A stretch of 64,000 nucleotides of DNA from Acidobacteriota bacterium (GCA_029263415.1 JAJCXN010000038.1:124001-188000); one strand, 5' to 3'; counted from the first letter of the stretch, positions 27,111 through 36,571 are shown. Notes: generated from the letters alone by a model not told the origin. A program made the numbers and translations.

Positions 27111-29183
27111 TCAATGAGGGGGACACTTGGGAGGCTTCTTCGATGGGTTGGCATTGAAGGGCCATGACGCCACCGGATCGGTGGCCTCGCCCGTAGCGGT
27201 TAGCAGCCCTTGTACTTCCAGATAGAGGTCAGGAGAAAACTCTCGATCTCCGATCTCGACATTGGAACCCTGCACGATGATGCCGATCTTGTCCCAGTCA
27301 TTCACAGACTGCAGGGGATCCTGGAAGGTCGCGGCTTGGGCCGGGTTCACTGCAAAGGTACCCGGACCGCGGATAGACCACTTCTGCTTCGGCAAGACGT
27401 TGTTGACTACCTCTTCGGCCACATAAACCGCATCTGGACGCTGCGATGGCCACGACCAGTAGAGAGTGGTCTCCGCTCCATTACTTTCATTCACTCCATC
27501 GGTATTGATTGCAGTGGCGTGGATTGAGCAGGAGTTGTAGTCCGTCTGCCATGGAGTGGCCATGAACTTGGAGATGTCTCCTGGCTGGAGGCCATCTGCC
27601 ATGTCGTGCAACGGAATCCAACCGCTGGTGAGGTAAGGCGTCTCGCTGTTTAGTTTTCGGTAGGTGAGCGGGTAGTGCTTGACGCGGAACGGGCCGGCGC
27701 CTGACTTCTGCCAATCCTGAATGTAGATCTCTTGATCCTTGATGGTGTAGCTAACTTCAATGCCAGGCACATAACGACCACCCAAACAGTTGGCTAAAGC
27801 AGCAACATCCATCGCTTCGCCGGGGCCCAGCTTAGAGCCTCTCCCCTTCTTGAACTTGCCCTTGCTCCACTGTTCTAACAGGAAGTACTGCGTCTTAGTA
27901 ACCGTCAGGAAGGAGGTGCCGGCTGCGCCCAAGGATAGCGGCATCAACGGGGTGCCAATATTCGTTTCGTCTTTGTTGGGGTTACGCAAGAAGTTGAGCG
28001 CCGCCATGATGGTGCGATCAGGATCATCGTCCTCGTCAATGGCCCTGACAGCGGTGTGAGCGCGCAAGGCAAGCGGCGGCAAGTTGGCGGTCCACCGCTG
28101 CAGGTCACAAGCGATGAAGACAGGCTGAATATCGGCGGCAAACGTGGGTCTATATGACGCCTTATAGGCGGTCTTCTTCTGCCCCTTCTTGCTGCCATAC
28201 AATTCGGGTTGCAAACCGAGCTCGCGCACGAACATGTCGTAGACATCGTCCCATACGGAAACTACATTCCGAATCTGCGGAGCGTAAGCAGGGTCTCCGC
28301 ATACGACCCAAGCACCAAACGCGTCCTCGGTGCTGCCGTCGTCGAACTTAAGGGTGACCGAAATGGGGCCGTCTGCAGCGGAGTCGAACCAACCCACGTT
28401 GTTGAGATCACCGGTCATCTGAATTGGAACACCGTACTCGTCGTACTGGCCCACTGCGTTGCCACTGCTTGCCAAAACAAGCAGGCGTCCCTTCTCGTCG
28501 GTGAGCATTTCACCAAGGCTATCGAGCGGACCGTTAGGCTCAAACAACCTACTGTTCGTGTCAGACGGAAAACGGATCGGGTACTCCGGCAGCTTCTTGA
28601 TCTTGCCGCCCTTCCGTACGCAGGAAGCCCGGGTACACCGATCGAACTTCGCGCCTTCGTTGCTGGAGGCGCTGATGGCACGAGGCCCTGCGTCGATCAT
28701 CAAACGGTTCAAGCGGTAGGCCGAATCGATGTCGCCATGAGTTTCCGGGTTGCGCAACTGCGGCACGGCATCTTTGTAGGCGAGGATTCCCTTGTTGTTC
28801 ACCACGTTGTAGGCGGCGGCCTTCTTGTTGGCGAGGTGGCTCGACCAAATCAGATCAACAACCTTGCGTCCATCCGGCAGTTTTGTGCCAACGACCACTT
28901 CTGTGCCAGCACCTTCTGGATAGCTATGAGTGTTCGCTTGGTCGTAGGCGTAGATCCGGTAGCGGGCGGCCTGCTTCTTTAGGTTGCCCTCCTCGTCGCG
29001 GAGATCTTTGCTTGTGACGGGCTTGGTCTCGCTCCCTTTCCTAATAGGCAATCCTCCCGTTGTATCGGTGCCGTCCTGAGGCAAACCAGCACTGGTTTCC
29101 GGGGCGAGAATGTAGTCTTCGCTGGTTCCAAACCGTGCAAAATTGATGGTTGGATGAACTCTGAATATGCTGTTGTTCTTCAT
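27111..29183 (-). CDS. LodA-like cysteine tryptophylquinone oxidase
   Basis: A 690-residue protein opening with MKNNSIFRVHPTINFARFGT, typical of LodA-like oxidases. The two residues that form the CTQ cofactor are in place: Cys466 in ANCLGGRYVPGIEVSY and Trp545 in ISKFMATPWQTDYNSC. Central family segments are also present (GWFDSAADGPISVTLKFDDG, AWVVCGDPAYAP). Characterised relatives are L-lysine epsilon-oxidase (LodA) and glycine oxidase (GoxA), which release hydrogen peroxide; substrate cannot be assigned here. It is 35 bases after the ferritin-like gene and before the LodB-like gene, all on the minus strand. No signal peptide is apparent, as in LodA. Confidence 0.9.
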   Translation of the reverse strand: MKNNSIFRVHPTINFARFGTSEDYILAPETSAGLPQDGTDTTGGLPIRKGSETKPVTSKDLRDEEGNLKKQAARYRIYAYDQANTHSYPEGAGTEVVVGTKLPDGRKVVDLIWSSHLANKKAAAYNVVNNKGILAYKDAVPQLRNPETHGDIDSAYRLNRLMIDAGPRAISASSNEGAKFDRCTRASCVRKGGKIKKLPEYPIRFPSDTNSRLFEPNGPLDSLGEMLTDEKGRLLVLASSGNAVGQYDEYGVPIQMTGDLNNVGWFDSAADGPISVTLKFDDGSTEDAFGAWVVCGDPAYAPQIRNVVSVWDDVYDMFVRELGLQPELYGSKKGQKKTAYKASYRPTFAADIQPVFIACDLQRWTANLPPLALRAHTAVRAIDEDDDPDRTIMAALNFLRNPNKDETNIGTPLMPLSLGAAGTSFLTVTKTQYFLLEQWSKGKFKKGRGSKLGPGEAMDVAALANCLGGRYVPGIEVSYTIKDQEIYIQDWQKSGAGPFRVKHYPLTYRKLNSETPYLTSGWIPLHDMADGLQPGDISKFMATPWQTDYNSCSIHATAINTDGVNESNGAETTLYWSWPSQRPDAVYVAEEVVNNVLPKQKWSIRGPGTFAVNPAQAATFQDPLQSVNDWDKIGIIVQGSNVEIGDREFSPDLYLEVQGLLTATGEATDPVASWPFNANPSKKPPKCPPH

Positions 29184-29218
29184 GGTTTAGGCTTCTGAAT
29201 GTCCTTCATGAAACGTCC

Positions 29219-30190
29219 CTAACTGAACTTCGGGGTGACCCCGTGTTTCCAACAATTGCGAATAGAACCGCCCACGCTCGCCATCACGGGGAAGAAATTC
29301 TCTGGGTTCTTGCCGCCGAATAGGCCTTTCAATGCACCGCGCAGTTCGGTGAATTGCTCGATCAATATTGCCTCGACCTTCTTATCTTCAGCCGTGTACT
29401 TTCCGCGCGGCTTGCCGATGTAGGTGGCTGGGAGCTTGCCCTTACCTTTGGCGCTGTCCTTGATCATGTTGAACTTTTCGAAGTGGTCGTCGTCTGGGCT
29501 CATGTCGTCGGCCGTGTTCTGAAAGACCGAAGGAATACTGGTATCCGTCTTGGATTGCCCCTCACCCTGTTCAGTGATCAGTTCGATCAGCAAGATGACC
29601 TGATTGAGGCCATCAGAACGCGATTCACTCACCACCATCTGCGGCATGTTGTTGTAGAACGGCGCGAACGCGTCTACCTGTTGGACTCCTCCTCGAATGT
29701 TCTCCTTTAGCAGCGAAGCGCCTAAGCGCAGGGCCTCGTAGAACGCTCCGATGCTGCCGTACTCCTCAGTACCTGCATAGAGTTCCACTTGCTTCTCCCC
29801 TGTGTCGTAGTCTGGTATCTCGATCAAACACATAGCGTTGATGTGTTCCAGATCAAGTGGCCCAATCTCGGCGGTATAGGGCAAGTAGGGAGCAATGACC
29901 TTAGGGTCATCTAGCCCGAAGTCCAGGTGGGGGATGGTAGTGCCCTCATACGTCGGCGCCTCCACGGTCGGTGATAGCCCGAAGGCATTCGCCATGTTGG
30001 CCGCACATTGCATGTGCAGCATCTCCTGATTGACGACCGTACGAATCAGTTGGAAGGCCGGATCGCTACGGTCCTTAATGGAATACATCGCAGACATGTA
30101 GAACGGAATGGTCCAGAACTCAAGATCTACGGCGTATTGCAGGTGGACTTTCAGGTGGTCCAGCGTCCACTCATCATGCGTCAGTTTCAT
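29219..30190 (-). CDS. Ferritin-like (VioB-type) protein
   Basis: A 323-residue helical protein. The start region WTLDHLKVHLQYAVDLEFWT IPFYMSAMYSI and the second helix VVNQEMLHMQCAANMANAFG carry the Glu and E-x-x-H residues of a ferritin-like diiron site; this is the pattern of the family containing the N-terminal part of VioB (iminophenylpyruvate dimer synthase). It is the first gene of the LodA/LodB-like cluster. It could be an oxidative partner acting on the same substrate, or a metal/peroxide-handling protein protecting against peroxide made by the oxidase. Both are inference. It ends in VGGSIRNCWKHGVTPKFS. Confidence 0.83.
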   Translation of the reverse strand: MKLTHDEWTLDHLKVHLQYAVDLEFWTIPFYMSAMYSIKDRSDPAFQLIRTVVNQEMLHMQCAANMANAFGLSPTVEAPTYEGTTIPHLDFGLDDPKVIAPYLPYTAEIGPLDLEHINAMCLIEIPDYDTGEKQVELYAGTEEYGSIGAFYEALRLGASLLKENIRGGVQQVDAFAPFYNNMPQMVVSESRSDGLNQVILLIELITEQGEGQSKTDTSIPSVFQNTADDMSPDDDHFEKFNMIKDSAKGKGKLPATYIGKPRGKYTAEDKKVEAILIEQFTELRGALKGLFGGKNPENFFPVMASVGGSIRNCWKHGVTPKFS

Positions 30191-31128
30191 AGGAACTCTG
30201 TTCTCGGCAGTTGGTGCCTACCTGGGTTGTTAGGGCTATGGCTGAAGGCAAGGTGGTGAAGCGCGTTCAGAACGCTTTCGTTTTGTAGCATACGGGTGAC
30301 TGACTGCTCCAAACGTTCTTCGCAGGCGACAGCAAATTACAGAGTAGTCAAGACACATTGGAATGTCCAGTCCACGAAGTCATAGAGAACGCTAGTTGTG
30401 ACACCAGGGGGGATTGTTCTGCGCATCAAAGCGAGTGCATGAGAGAGGGAACCGGCCAGATGGGGCAAGACGGTCACTCTTGCCCTGACGTCACCATCGA
30501 TCTCGCCACGGAGTGGTCACCTTGCCCCATCGCCAATGCGCTCTGCAAACCAGATCTTGCTGAAGCACAGTACCCTTCCAGCTGGAAGCCACCAAGGAAG
30601 TCGCCGAAGGATGGATGCTCGAGCGTTAGAAGTTCTTTGGGCGCACTAATCGCCAAAGCTGTACTCCGGTCTGCCGAAAGGGAGCCCGAGCGCACGGCGC
30701 ACCAGGCGGTCCTCACTCGGTTCTCGTGGGCCGAGAACCTGCTCTTGGCCGTCGAGCCGTTCCGGCGTTGTGGCGATTGATTGTTGATCGTGATCTGCGT
30801 CGGCGCGCGCTCCGGAGGCAAGAAAACGTTGTCGAGGTTCAAGCACAAAGAGGTTCGTCCGGCATAGCAGAGTTCACCGCTTCTTGCTGATTCTCCAAAC
30901 CAAGTATCCGACGGCCCGCCTCAACATTTGCGCCTCAACACTTGGGCGGCACCTTCCGTGTTCACCTTCCGTGCTCACCTTCCGTGCTTCTGCGCCTTTT
31001 GTGCCGAAGGCCTGAGGTGACTGGTCGGTCGTACCAGAAGTTCGGCGCCTCGGCGGCCGCCCCAGCGCTTTGGCGAACAAGTCCGCGCTAGCGAGGACCG
31101 CCCCCCTGGGCCCAGCGAAGAATCCACT
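30191..31128. other. 938-base intergenic region without a convincing gene
   Basis: An open frame at 30358-30780 (+) and its antisense at 30474-30848 were examined: both have mixed, low-complexity composition, no domain and no ribosome-binding site. Apart from the interspersed repeat at 30919-30988, nothing was recognised. It should contain the promoter of the ferritin-like/LodA/LodB cluster near 30200-30300. Confidence 0.5.
30919..30988 (+). repeat. Interspersed repeat with three tandem tails
   Basis: A partial head (CTCAACATTTGCG, 30920) precedes a full one (CTCAACACTTGGGCGGCACC, from 30934). Three tail copies CACCTTCCGTG follow with a 13-base period. Tails are identical to each other but differ from those at other loci (TTCC here, TTTC at 25.5 kb, TTTT at 55.0 kb). 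Confidence 0.8.
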
Positions 31129-31989
31129 TCACTTCAGCTCGGGTTCGTCCGAACCCACGAGCCGCTCAACAACGCTCACCGGAAACGACCGAACAGAACC
31201 CCCGGCGTGCAGCGTTCTTTGCGGAAACGGAATTTCTATCCCGGCATCATCAAAGGCCTTCTTCATACCAATCTGCATTGTGTTCTTCAACTCGAGGAAG
31301 TTCTCACGAGTTGCCCAAACAGAGAACTGAATATTGATGGAGGATTCTCCAAAGTCAGAGAAGATGAATAGCGGCTTCGGTTCGTCCAGGCAGAGCAGGT
31401 TCCGGTCTGCCAGCTCCATCAGGACATCCCGGACCTTCTCGATATCCTCGCGGTATGCCACGCCGATCTGCAAGTCTGCCCGTCGGATAGGGTATTTCGT
31501 TAGCGTTGCAACCTCGCTCTTGATCACGCTCTCGTTCGGAATCCGGACAAACTTGTTGTCGAACGTGCGTAGTTTTACTGACAACAAATCGATCGCTAGT
31601 ACCTCGCCGGTAGTACCGCCTATCTGGATCACATCTCCGATTGCAAAAGGCTTCTCTCCAATCAAGAAGAGACCGGCGACTAAGTTGGAGGCCGATGTTT
31701 GCGAGGCAAAACCGATCGCGACCGAGAGAACACCCGCCGCCCCTAGCAAAACCCCAAGGTTGAAACCGAGCTGGTGAAGCGCCGCGACCAAGAAGAGGGC
31801 GACAAGCGCGTAGTAGAGAAACCTCCTCAGCAATAAGATCTGCTGGGCCGCAAGGCGGGTCTCTGTCACTCGAGCAACAACACGGCTAGCAATTCGGGCC
31901 AGCAAGAGGCCCACAACAACGAGAATCAAGGCTCTCGAAGCAGCCAAGATCTTGTCCGGGTTGAGGAAGGGATCGATCCAGTCGTTCAT
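31129..31989 (-). CDS. Small-conductance mechanosensitive channel (MscS family)
   Basis: Start at 31989 (MNDWIDPFLN) is chosen for the GAGGAG box seven bases upstream; 286 residues. Three membrane helices: about residues 18-40, 60-82 and the pore helix LGVLLGAAGVLSVAIGFASQ (about 90-112), followed by NLVAGLFLIGEKPFAIGDVI, the MscS beta-domain motif. The cytoplasmic alpha/beta part (VGVAYREDIEKVRDVL-like segment and IPFPQRTLH at the end) is complete. It gates under membrane tension to release solutes after hypo-osmotic shock. It follows the DUF432 gene by 11 bases. Confidence 0.92.
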   Translation of the reverse strand: MNDWIDPFLNPDKILAASRALILVVVGLLLARIASRVVARVTETRLAAQQILLLRRFLYYALVALFLVAALHQLGFNLGVLLGAAGVLSVAIGFASQTSASNLVAGLFLIGEKPFAIGDVIQIGGTTGEVLAIDLLSVKLRTFDNKFVRIPNESVIKSEVATLTKYPIRRADLQIGVAYREDIEKVRDVLMELADRNLLCLDEPKPLFIFSDFGESSINIQFSVWATRENFLELKNTMQIGMKKAFDDAGIEIPFPQRTLHAGGSVRSFPVSVVERLVGSDEPELK

Positions 31990-32000
31990 CGTGAATCTCC

Positions 32001-32801
32001 TCAATCGAGTCCCAGCAGTGAGCCGAAGGCGCGAATGAGGTGGCCCTCCCGCGCGGCCTCCCGAGCATCGCTAACCTTAGCCGTCTCGACCGCCTCTATC
32101 GGCGGACCCTCGCGCACGTCCAACTCCGCCAAGTCGCCATCCTCGGTCTGCACCATCCGAACCTCCTCGGACCAGGCCTCGCCCAACGGTCCACCGTAGA
32201 CCGACAGAAAAGGAACGGGAAGATTGAGACGTTCGACGAGCAGAGAATCTTTCCCTCGATTCTCGATTACCACTGGCGTCAAGAGCCGGTTCTGGGCGCG
32301 GGGCATCTCGACCAAACTCACCCGCGCGCTCGTCTTGAGCGAATACGACAGCTCTCCGTCGCGCGTGGTGGCGCCAAACCAAGTATCAGAGAGTCGCTTC
32401 GTCGCTAGTTCGCGAAGAACCGTGGGCACGCTTCCCACAGCCATCTCGACCCACAAGGGCGAACTGACAAAGACTCGAGCGCGGTGGCCCGAGAGGACGC
32501 GCAATGGGGTCTTCGGCCGCGCAACAACCGCTCGGTCTGGAAGCATCGGACGCAAGCGGACCAACCCGGCCGTCTCACTGACAGCGCACCGCTCGGCTTC
32601 GATCTCACCTTCGGGCCACTCAACAGATTCGAGAAAACCCCATCCAGCCGGCTCTCCCTCGACCCATTGGTAGGCCAGTCGCCACTCCGAATGACCGTGA
32701 TGAAGCCAAAAGCGCAAAGGACCAATTTCCCAACGCGCCACTTTGTCTAGTGCAACTTCGTGGTCACCCCACCAGGGGCGCTGGAGACTCACTTCACTCA
32801 T
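32001..32801 (-). CDS. DUF432 domain protein
   Basis: A 266-residue soluble, beta-rich protein with no signal peptide (RPWWGDHEVALDKVARWEIG, WVEMAVGSVPTVLRELATKR, LSDTWFGATTRDGELSYSLK). The last sequence is typical of DUF432 proteins, a family known mainly from gene neighbourhoods with mechanosensitive channels. GGAG lies about eight bases before the ATG. It sits 11 bases ahead of an MscS gene and after CorA, so a role in controlling or assisting the channel is the natural hypothesis; no biochemistry is known to me. Confidence 0.8.
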   Translation of the reverse strand: MSEVSLQRPWWGDHEVALDKVARWEIGPLRFWLHHGHSEWRLAYQWVEGEPAGWGFLESVEWPEGEIEAERCAVSETAGLVRLRPMLPDRAVVARPKTPLRVLSGHRARVFVSSPLWVEMAVGSVPTVLRELATKRLSDTWFGATTRDGELSYSLKTSARVSLVEMPRAQNRLLTPVVIENRGKDSLLVERLNLPVPFLSVYGGPLGEAWSEEVRMVQTEDGDLAELDVREGPPIEAVETAKVSDAREAAREGHLIRAFGSLLGLD

Positions 32802-33008
32802 CTACATTCTCCACTGTCTTCCAAGAAGCTTCACGGGAACTCAACACGGGCTAAGAACTCGGTTTCGGAAACGCAGAGCTTCGGCGAGCCGAAGCGATGA
32901 CAGAACTGGCTGGCTGGTATCTTGCAATCTGGTCTTCCGAGGTGACAGCGACTACTTGTCCTCTAGATCTGGCATGAGCAGGAGCTGATTCTGTACCTAT
33001 GTGGATAC

Positions 33009-34097
33009 CTAGTCGAACCACCCCTTGCGCCAGAACAGTGCCACAAGGCCAATGCCCAGAACCACCATCAGGGCGATAAGGCTCACATAGCCGAACGGTG
33101 CGCTCAGCTCCGGCATGTTCCACCTCGACACGCCAGGATCAAAGTTCATGCCGTAGATCCCCGCAAGAAACGAGAGCGGCATGAAGATGGTCGCAATGAT
33201 GGTGAGAACCTTCATCGTTTGATTTGCCTGATGGCTGACTGTCGACAGATGAATTTCCATCAATCCCGACGCGAGTTCGCGACACGCCTCTAGTTGCTCA
33301 TGCGCTTCGAGAGTATGGTCACGACAATCGCGGAGATACATCAGAGTCGGCTCTGTGATCTGTGGCCATTCGCCGCTCAAGAGGGACCGCATCACTTCCC
33401 TGAGCGGAGCGATCGCTTGCTTTGCTTCACCGAGTTCAGTGCGAGCACGTTGGATGCGCTCGATGGCGTCCGCACGTGGAAACCTGAGCTCCGATTCGAG
33501 AGACTCTAGGCTATCTTGCAAGCTCTCGATGGCGGGAAAATACTGATCGATGATTGCGTCTAAGAGAGCATAGGCAAGGTAGTCGGCGCCCCTCGTTCTT
33601 AGACGCCCGCGCCTGTTGCGCAGACGCTTACGAATGGGGTCAAAGGGATCTCCTGACCTTTCTTGAAAAGTGACAACGAAGTGCTCACCGAGATAGAGAC
33701 TGATCTGCTCTCGTTCGACTCGGCTGGCCCGAGTGATGACCTGTGCCACCACAAAGAGTGCTTCATCGAAGGCATCTACCTTCGGTCGTTGAGGAACATT
33801 CACAATATCCTCGAGCGCCAACGGATGAACTTTGAAGACCCGAGCGATCTCCTGAAGCACCTCTTGGCTCCCCAACCCTTCGACGTTCACCCATGCAACT
33901 AGGTTCGATTGGACGAGTGGAGCGAGTTCGTCCAAGTCTCCAAGAACGCACTCATTCAGTCCTTTCTGGTCATAGGAAATGAGCGTCACCTTAGGTTGCT
34001 GCGCGCCTGGGTCTATTCGGAACTCCCCGGGGCGCCCTCCAGGCTCACCCGATCTCCTCTGACGCCGTCCAATCCAAGCATTCTCGCTAGCAGTCAT
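33009..34097 (-). CDS. corA: CorA family divalent cation transporter
   Basis: Start at 34097 is chosen because its ATG shares its A with the TGA of the upstream MscS gene (TGATG), indicating translational coupling; the longer open frame would overlap that gene by 150 bases. The 362-residue protein has a large N-terminal cytoplasmic domain (VAWVNVEGLGSQEVLQEIAR, HPLALEDIVNVPQRPKVDAF), the long stalk helix and two C-terminal membrane helices: IIATIFMPLSFLAGIYGMNF with the GMN selectivity motif, then FGYVSLIALMVVLGIGLVAL. It ends with WRKGWFD, a positively charged tail as in CorA. Predicted substrate is Mg2+ (Co2+, Ni2+ possible). Confidence 0.92.
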   Translation of the reverse strand: MTASENAWIGRRQRRSGEPGGRPGEFRIDPGAQQPKVTLISYDQKGLNECVLGDLDELAPLVQSNLVAWVNVEGLGSQEVLQEIARVFKVHPLALEDIVNVPQRPKVDAFDEALFVVAQVITRASRVEREQISLYLGEHFVVTFQERSGDPFDPIRKRLRNRRGRLRTRGADYLAYALLDAIIDQYFPAIESLQDSLESLESELRFPRADAIERIQRARTELGEAKQAIAPLREVMRSLLSGEWPQITEPTLMYLRDCRDHTLEAHEQLEACRELASGLMEIHLSTVSHQANQTMKVLTIIATIFMPLSFLAGIYGMNFDPGVSRWNMPELSAPFGYVSLIALMVVLGIGLVALFWRKGWFD

Positions 34098-34981
34098 CAG
34101 GCAACACTCCGTGGCCTGAGACTTTCGACCACCGCGTCGTCCAAATGCACATCCACTTGCGGAAACGCGATCGTGATCGAAGCTTCCTGGAAGGCCCCCC
34201 AGATTGCCTCCCTCAGCTTGGATCGTGATGTCCGGCTGTGCCAAGGGTCTTCGATCCAGAGTGAGACCTCGTAGTCGACGGAAGATGCTCCGAAATCGCT
34301 CAGCAGTACAACAGGTTCTTTCATTGACGATCGCCAGTCAAGGCCCTTAAGACAGCTCTCGAGGGTCATGCGCACCTTCTGAAGATCCGACTCATAGGCA
34401 ACTCCCACCGCGACGCGAATGCGATACAGACGATCATGCATAGTGAAGTTCTTGACGGTCGACTGAACGAGCATCGAGTTGGGCAGCACCAGATCTTCCT
34501 CATCCAGCGTGCGAACGATGGTGGCACGAATACTCATGTCCCGGACGCGCACCATCTGCCCCTCCACTTCTATGATGTCACCAGGCTTGATCACCCGCTC
34601 TGCTAGGAGAATCACGCCAGACACGAAGTTTGCTACCACGTTCTGCATAGCAAAACCGACCGCCACCGCAAACAGAGCTCCCGCCGCAAACAGTGCGCTC
34701 AGGTTAATCCCCATCGTGTGGAGCCCCACGCTGAAGCCGACAACTAGAGTCGCATAGCGCAAGAGCCGGCTCAGCACACCAGCGGTGCCTTCGTCCTGAC
34801 CCGCCCGCTTCAACAGCACGCGCTCGACGTTGCGTCGCAGGAACCCTGCTAGCGCGAATGTAAAGAGGATGATCGTGAGGAACACGATCAGTGTCGCCAC
34901 GGTAACTGACGTACCAGAGATTACGACAATCTCTTCTGACAGCACCTGCTTTGCCTGCTGCAACAAGTCTTTCCACGTCAT
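34097..34981 (-). CDS. Mechanosensitive channel (MscS family)
   Basis: A 294-residue channel with AGGAG six bases before ATG. Three membrane helices lie at about 28-48, 68-90 and 92-115 (pore-lining LSALFAAGALFAVAVGFAMQ), followed by NVVANFVSGVILLAERVIKP and GDIIEVEGQMVRV, the classical TM3b/beta-domain junction. The C-terminal alpha/beta domain ends in ITIAFPQVDVHLDDAVVESL. It is the first gene of a probable unit MscS-CorA-DUF432-MscS. Sequence divergence from the other channels here suggests different tension thresholds or ion preference, which is inference. Confidence 0.92.
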   Translation of the reverse strand: MTWKDLLQQAKQVLSEEIVVISGTSVTVATLIVFLTIILFTFALAGFLRRNVERVLLKRAGQDEGTAGVLSRLLRYATLVVGFSVGLHTMGINLSALFAAGALFAVAVGFAMQNVVANFVSGVILLAERVIKPGDIIEVEGQMVRVRDMSIRATIVRTLDEEDLVLPNSMLVQSTVKNFTMHDRLYRIRVAVGVAYESDLQKVRMTLESCLKGLDWRSSMKEPVVLLSDFGASSVDYEVSLWIEDPWHSRTSRSKLREAIWGAFQEASITIAFPQVDVHLDDAVVESLRPRSVA

Positions 34982-35269
34982 GAGTTGCTCCTGAGGAATG
35001 AATAGGCCTAAGGACCATTGAAGGACCTATTGGTAGTTGTCTCAACGAAGTCTTACAGACAGGGACGTCGAGTGCGCGGCACAGAACTTTGGGACGAACA
35101 CTCGAAGCTCAAGTCGCGGTGATTGGCCTCCAAGTCGGCTAGAAGCCACTTCCGCCAGCGCGCTTGTCCGCCGCTTCTTGAGAGCTGCTAGTAGGCACTC
35201 CTCGCATGTCGAAGCACCTTGAACGCTTTCGTGATCGACGTGCAACGCCCCACACCGCGACGCTTGTTC

Positions 35270-35853
35270 AGTCAACTTCCGTGGCTAGTCGGCGCTTGTT
35301 CACTATCGAGATTCTCGCGATTCTGTCGAATGAAGCGCTCCGCACGCGCAAGGTTCTCAGTCACTGCGATGTGAAAGACCGCGTCTCCTTCGTCGACTAG
35401 AGCATGATTGGCCTTTGCCGATCACGATGCCTCCGGCGACGGATTCGATGTTTGTAGGCTGGCTACCGAATGGATCGCTAACCGTGCCAAGGATTGCTCC
35501 TTCGGCGACAACCGCACCAAATTGACGCCGGCTTTCACGCGGATCTGTGGCAGATTGGCTCGGCTCGCGGCGCCAGTGTGGAGGTCGATGACTTGGGAGA
35601 ACTGACTCAAGACCTTCGAAGCAAAAGTCTGTGCCAGACGATGATTTCAACGCCGTTGATCTCGTCGCCATGCACAGCAGCGCACACACACAGTGTGGGC
35701 CTCGACTTCTTACCGCGAAAGACAATGACGCGGAGGTTGACTTTCTCATCGTTGATGAGTGAACCGACCGGGATATCGACCGAACCGTTCTCGCCAGGCA
35801 AGAAACGACTGCCTGCGATCGTCAGCGTTTTGGAACCAACGCCCTTCGTCACG
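35270..35853 (-). pseudogene. Relic of succinylglutamate desuccinylase/aspartoacylase family gene
   Basis: Homology passes through at least four frames. Residues from 35852: VDIPVGSLINDEKVNLRVIV and TLCVCAAVHGDEINGVEII, with the zinc-binding H-x-x-E. Second frame (35610 down): VIDLHTGAASRANLPQIRV. Third frame: AEGAILGTVSDPFGSQPTNI and VAGGIVIGKG. Fourth frame: LVDEGDAVFHIAVTENLARA ERFIRQN. Together these cover the complete family (zinc peptidase core plus C-terminal barrel), disrupted by three or more frameshifts. The family member usually found next to rimK fits, and a rimK relic is directly upstream. Confidence 0.8.
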
Positions 35854-35886
35854 GTGGGTTCTTAACCACTGCCACGAGTTCTGGTA

Positions 35887-36158
35887 CTACCCCCGTCGAG
35901 CGTTCGCTTCAAACTGACGAACCACGGCGATACCGAAGAATGCGTATGTAGCACCGATCCTTGGAATCACCGCGTCGAACCCGGCTAGGTCTTCCTCGCC
36001 CAGATAGATGCGGGTTGGAAGACGTGATGTTCATGTGGCACTTCAAGTAGTCGATAACTCGCACGTCGTGGCCGCGGGCCTTTGCCGCGTTGGCTTAGCT
36101 AGGGGAACTTCAGTTCGGTTTCGATGACGTGGTCAATCAAGACCGTTCTCTTCTTCAT
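35887..36158 (-). pseudogene. Relic of rimK (ATP-grasp glutamate ligase), N-terminal part
   Basis: Begins with an ATG that overlaps the stop of the coiled-coil gene (ATGA), MKKRTVLIDHVIETELKFP then a TAG. A second frame continues [28 protein letters not shown], and a third reads [20 protein letters not shown] followed by [12 protein letters not shown] to a stop at 35887. These are unmistakable RimK N-terminal segments (family: [35 protein letters not shown]). The ATP-grasp domain (about two thirds of the protein) is missing; the aspartoacylase relic follows 34 bases later. Confidence 0.85.
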
Positions 36159-36496
36159 TGCCCATCCTCATTCTGGTCACCCTTGGTTCTTAGTGCAGCT
36201 ACGGCCTTTTTGAGCCCTAACCCCAGGTCGTCTGCGGCCTCTTCTAGCTCATCCCAGGCGCTTTGCACCCCTACCTTTAGCTCGCGCCAACTGTCGTCGC
36301 TGGCGTCCTTAAGGGTCCTGAGTTTGTCGGCGGCGCCAGCCCTTCTTGCGCGAAGGTCGTCGAGTGCTTCACTGAAGTCTGCTGCGACCCCACTTCCCGC
36401 GCCCTGAGCGGAGGTCATCAAGTCGTCGATCTTCTGATCGATGTAGCTAAGGCCTGCGTTGATCTTCTGGCGAAATTCTTTGCGTTCTTCTTGCAT
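36155..36496 (-). CDS. Small coiled-coil stress protein (sll1863-like)
   Basis: A 113-residue, highly charged, all-helical protein with AAGGA nine bases before ATG. It is made of heptad-rich helices (FRQKINAGLSYIDQKIDDLM, LDDLRARRAGAADKLRTLKD, SWRELKVGVQSAWDELEEAA) and ends in an acidic tail. No membrane segment. It resembles the Sll1863-type/apolipoprotein-like stress proteins, often induced by osmotic or light stress; assignment is by resemblance only. Its stop overlaps the start of the rimK relic, showing it was once first in an operon with rimK. Confidence 0.7.
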   Translation of the reverse strand: MQEERKEFRQKINAGLSYIDQKIDDLMTSAQGAGSGVAADFSEALDDLRARRAGAADKLRTLKDASDDSWRELKVGVQSAWDELEEAADDLGLGLKKAVAALRTKGDQNEDGQ

Positions 36497-36571
36497 CGGC
36501 GGGTTCCTTGAATGTCGTTTAGCGGAGGGTGTTGCTCAGTTCTCCCGAGCGGATGAATCTCGGACAGATGG

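Noticed and set aside
28209-28982. 257-residue plus-strand open frame
   Set aside because: It is the mirror of the LodA-like gene; the minus-strand product has clear family motifs while this one has none.
29354-29710. 118-residue plus-strand open frame with hydrophobic runs
   Set aside because: Antisense to the ferritin-like gene, whose metal-site motifs are convincing.
30358-30780. 140-residue open frame in the gap before the ferritin-like gene
   Set aside because: No domain, no signal, no ribosome-binding site and irregular composition; its antisense frame is equally poor, so neither is called.
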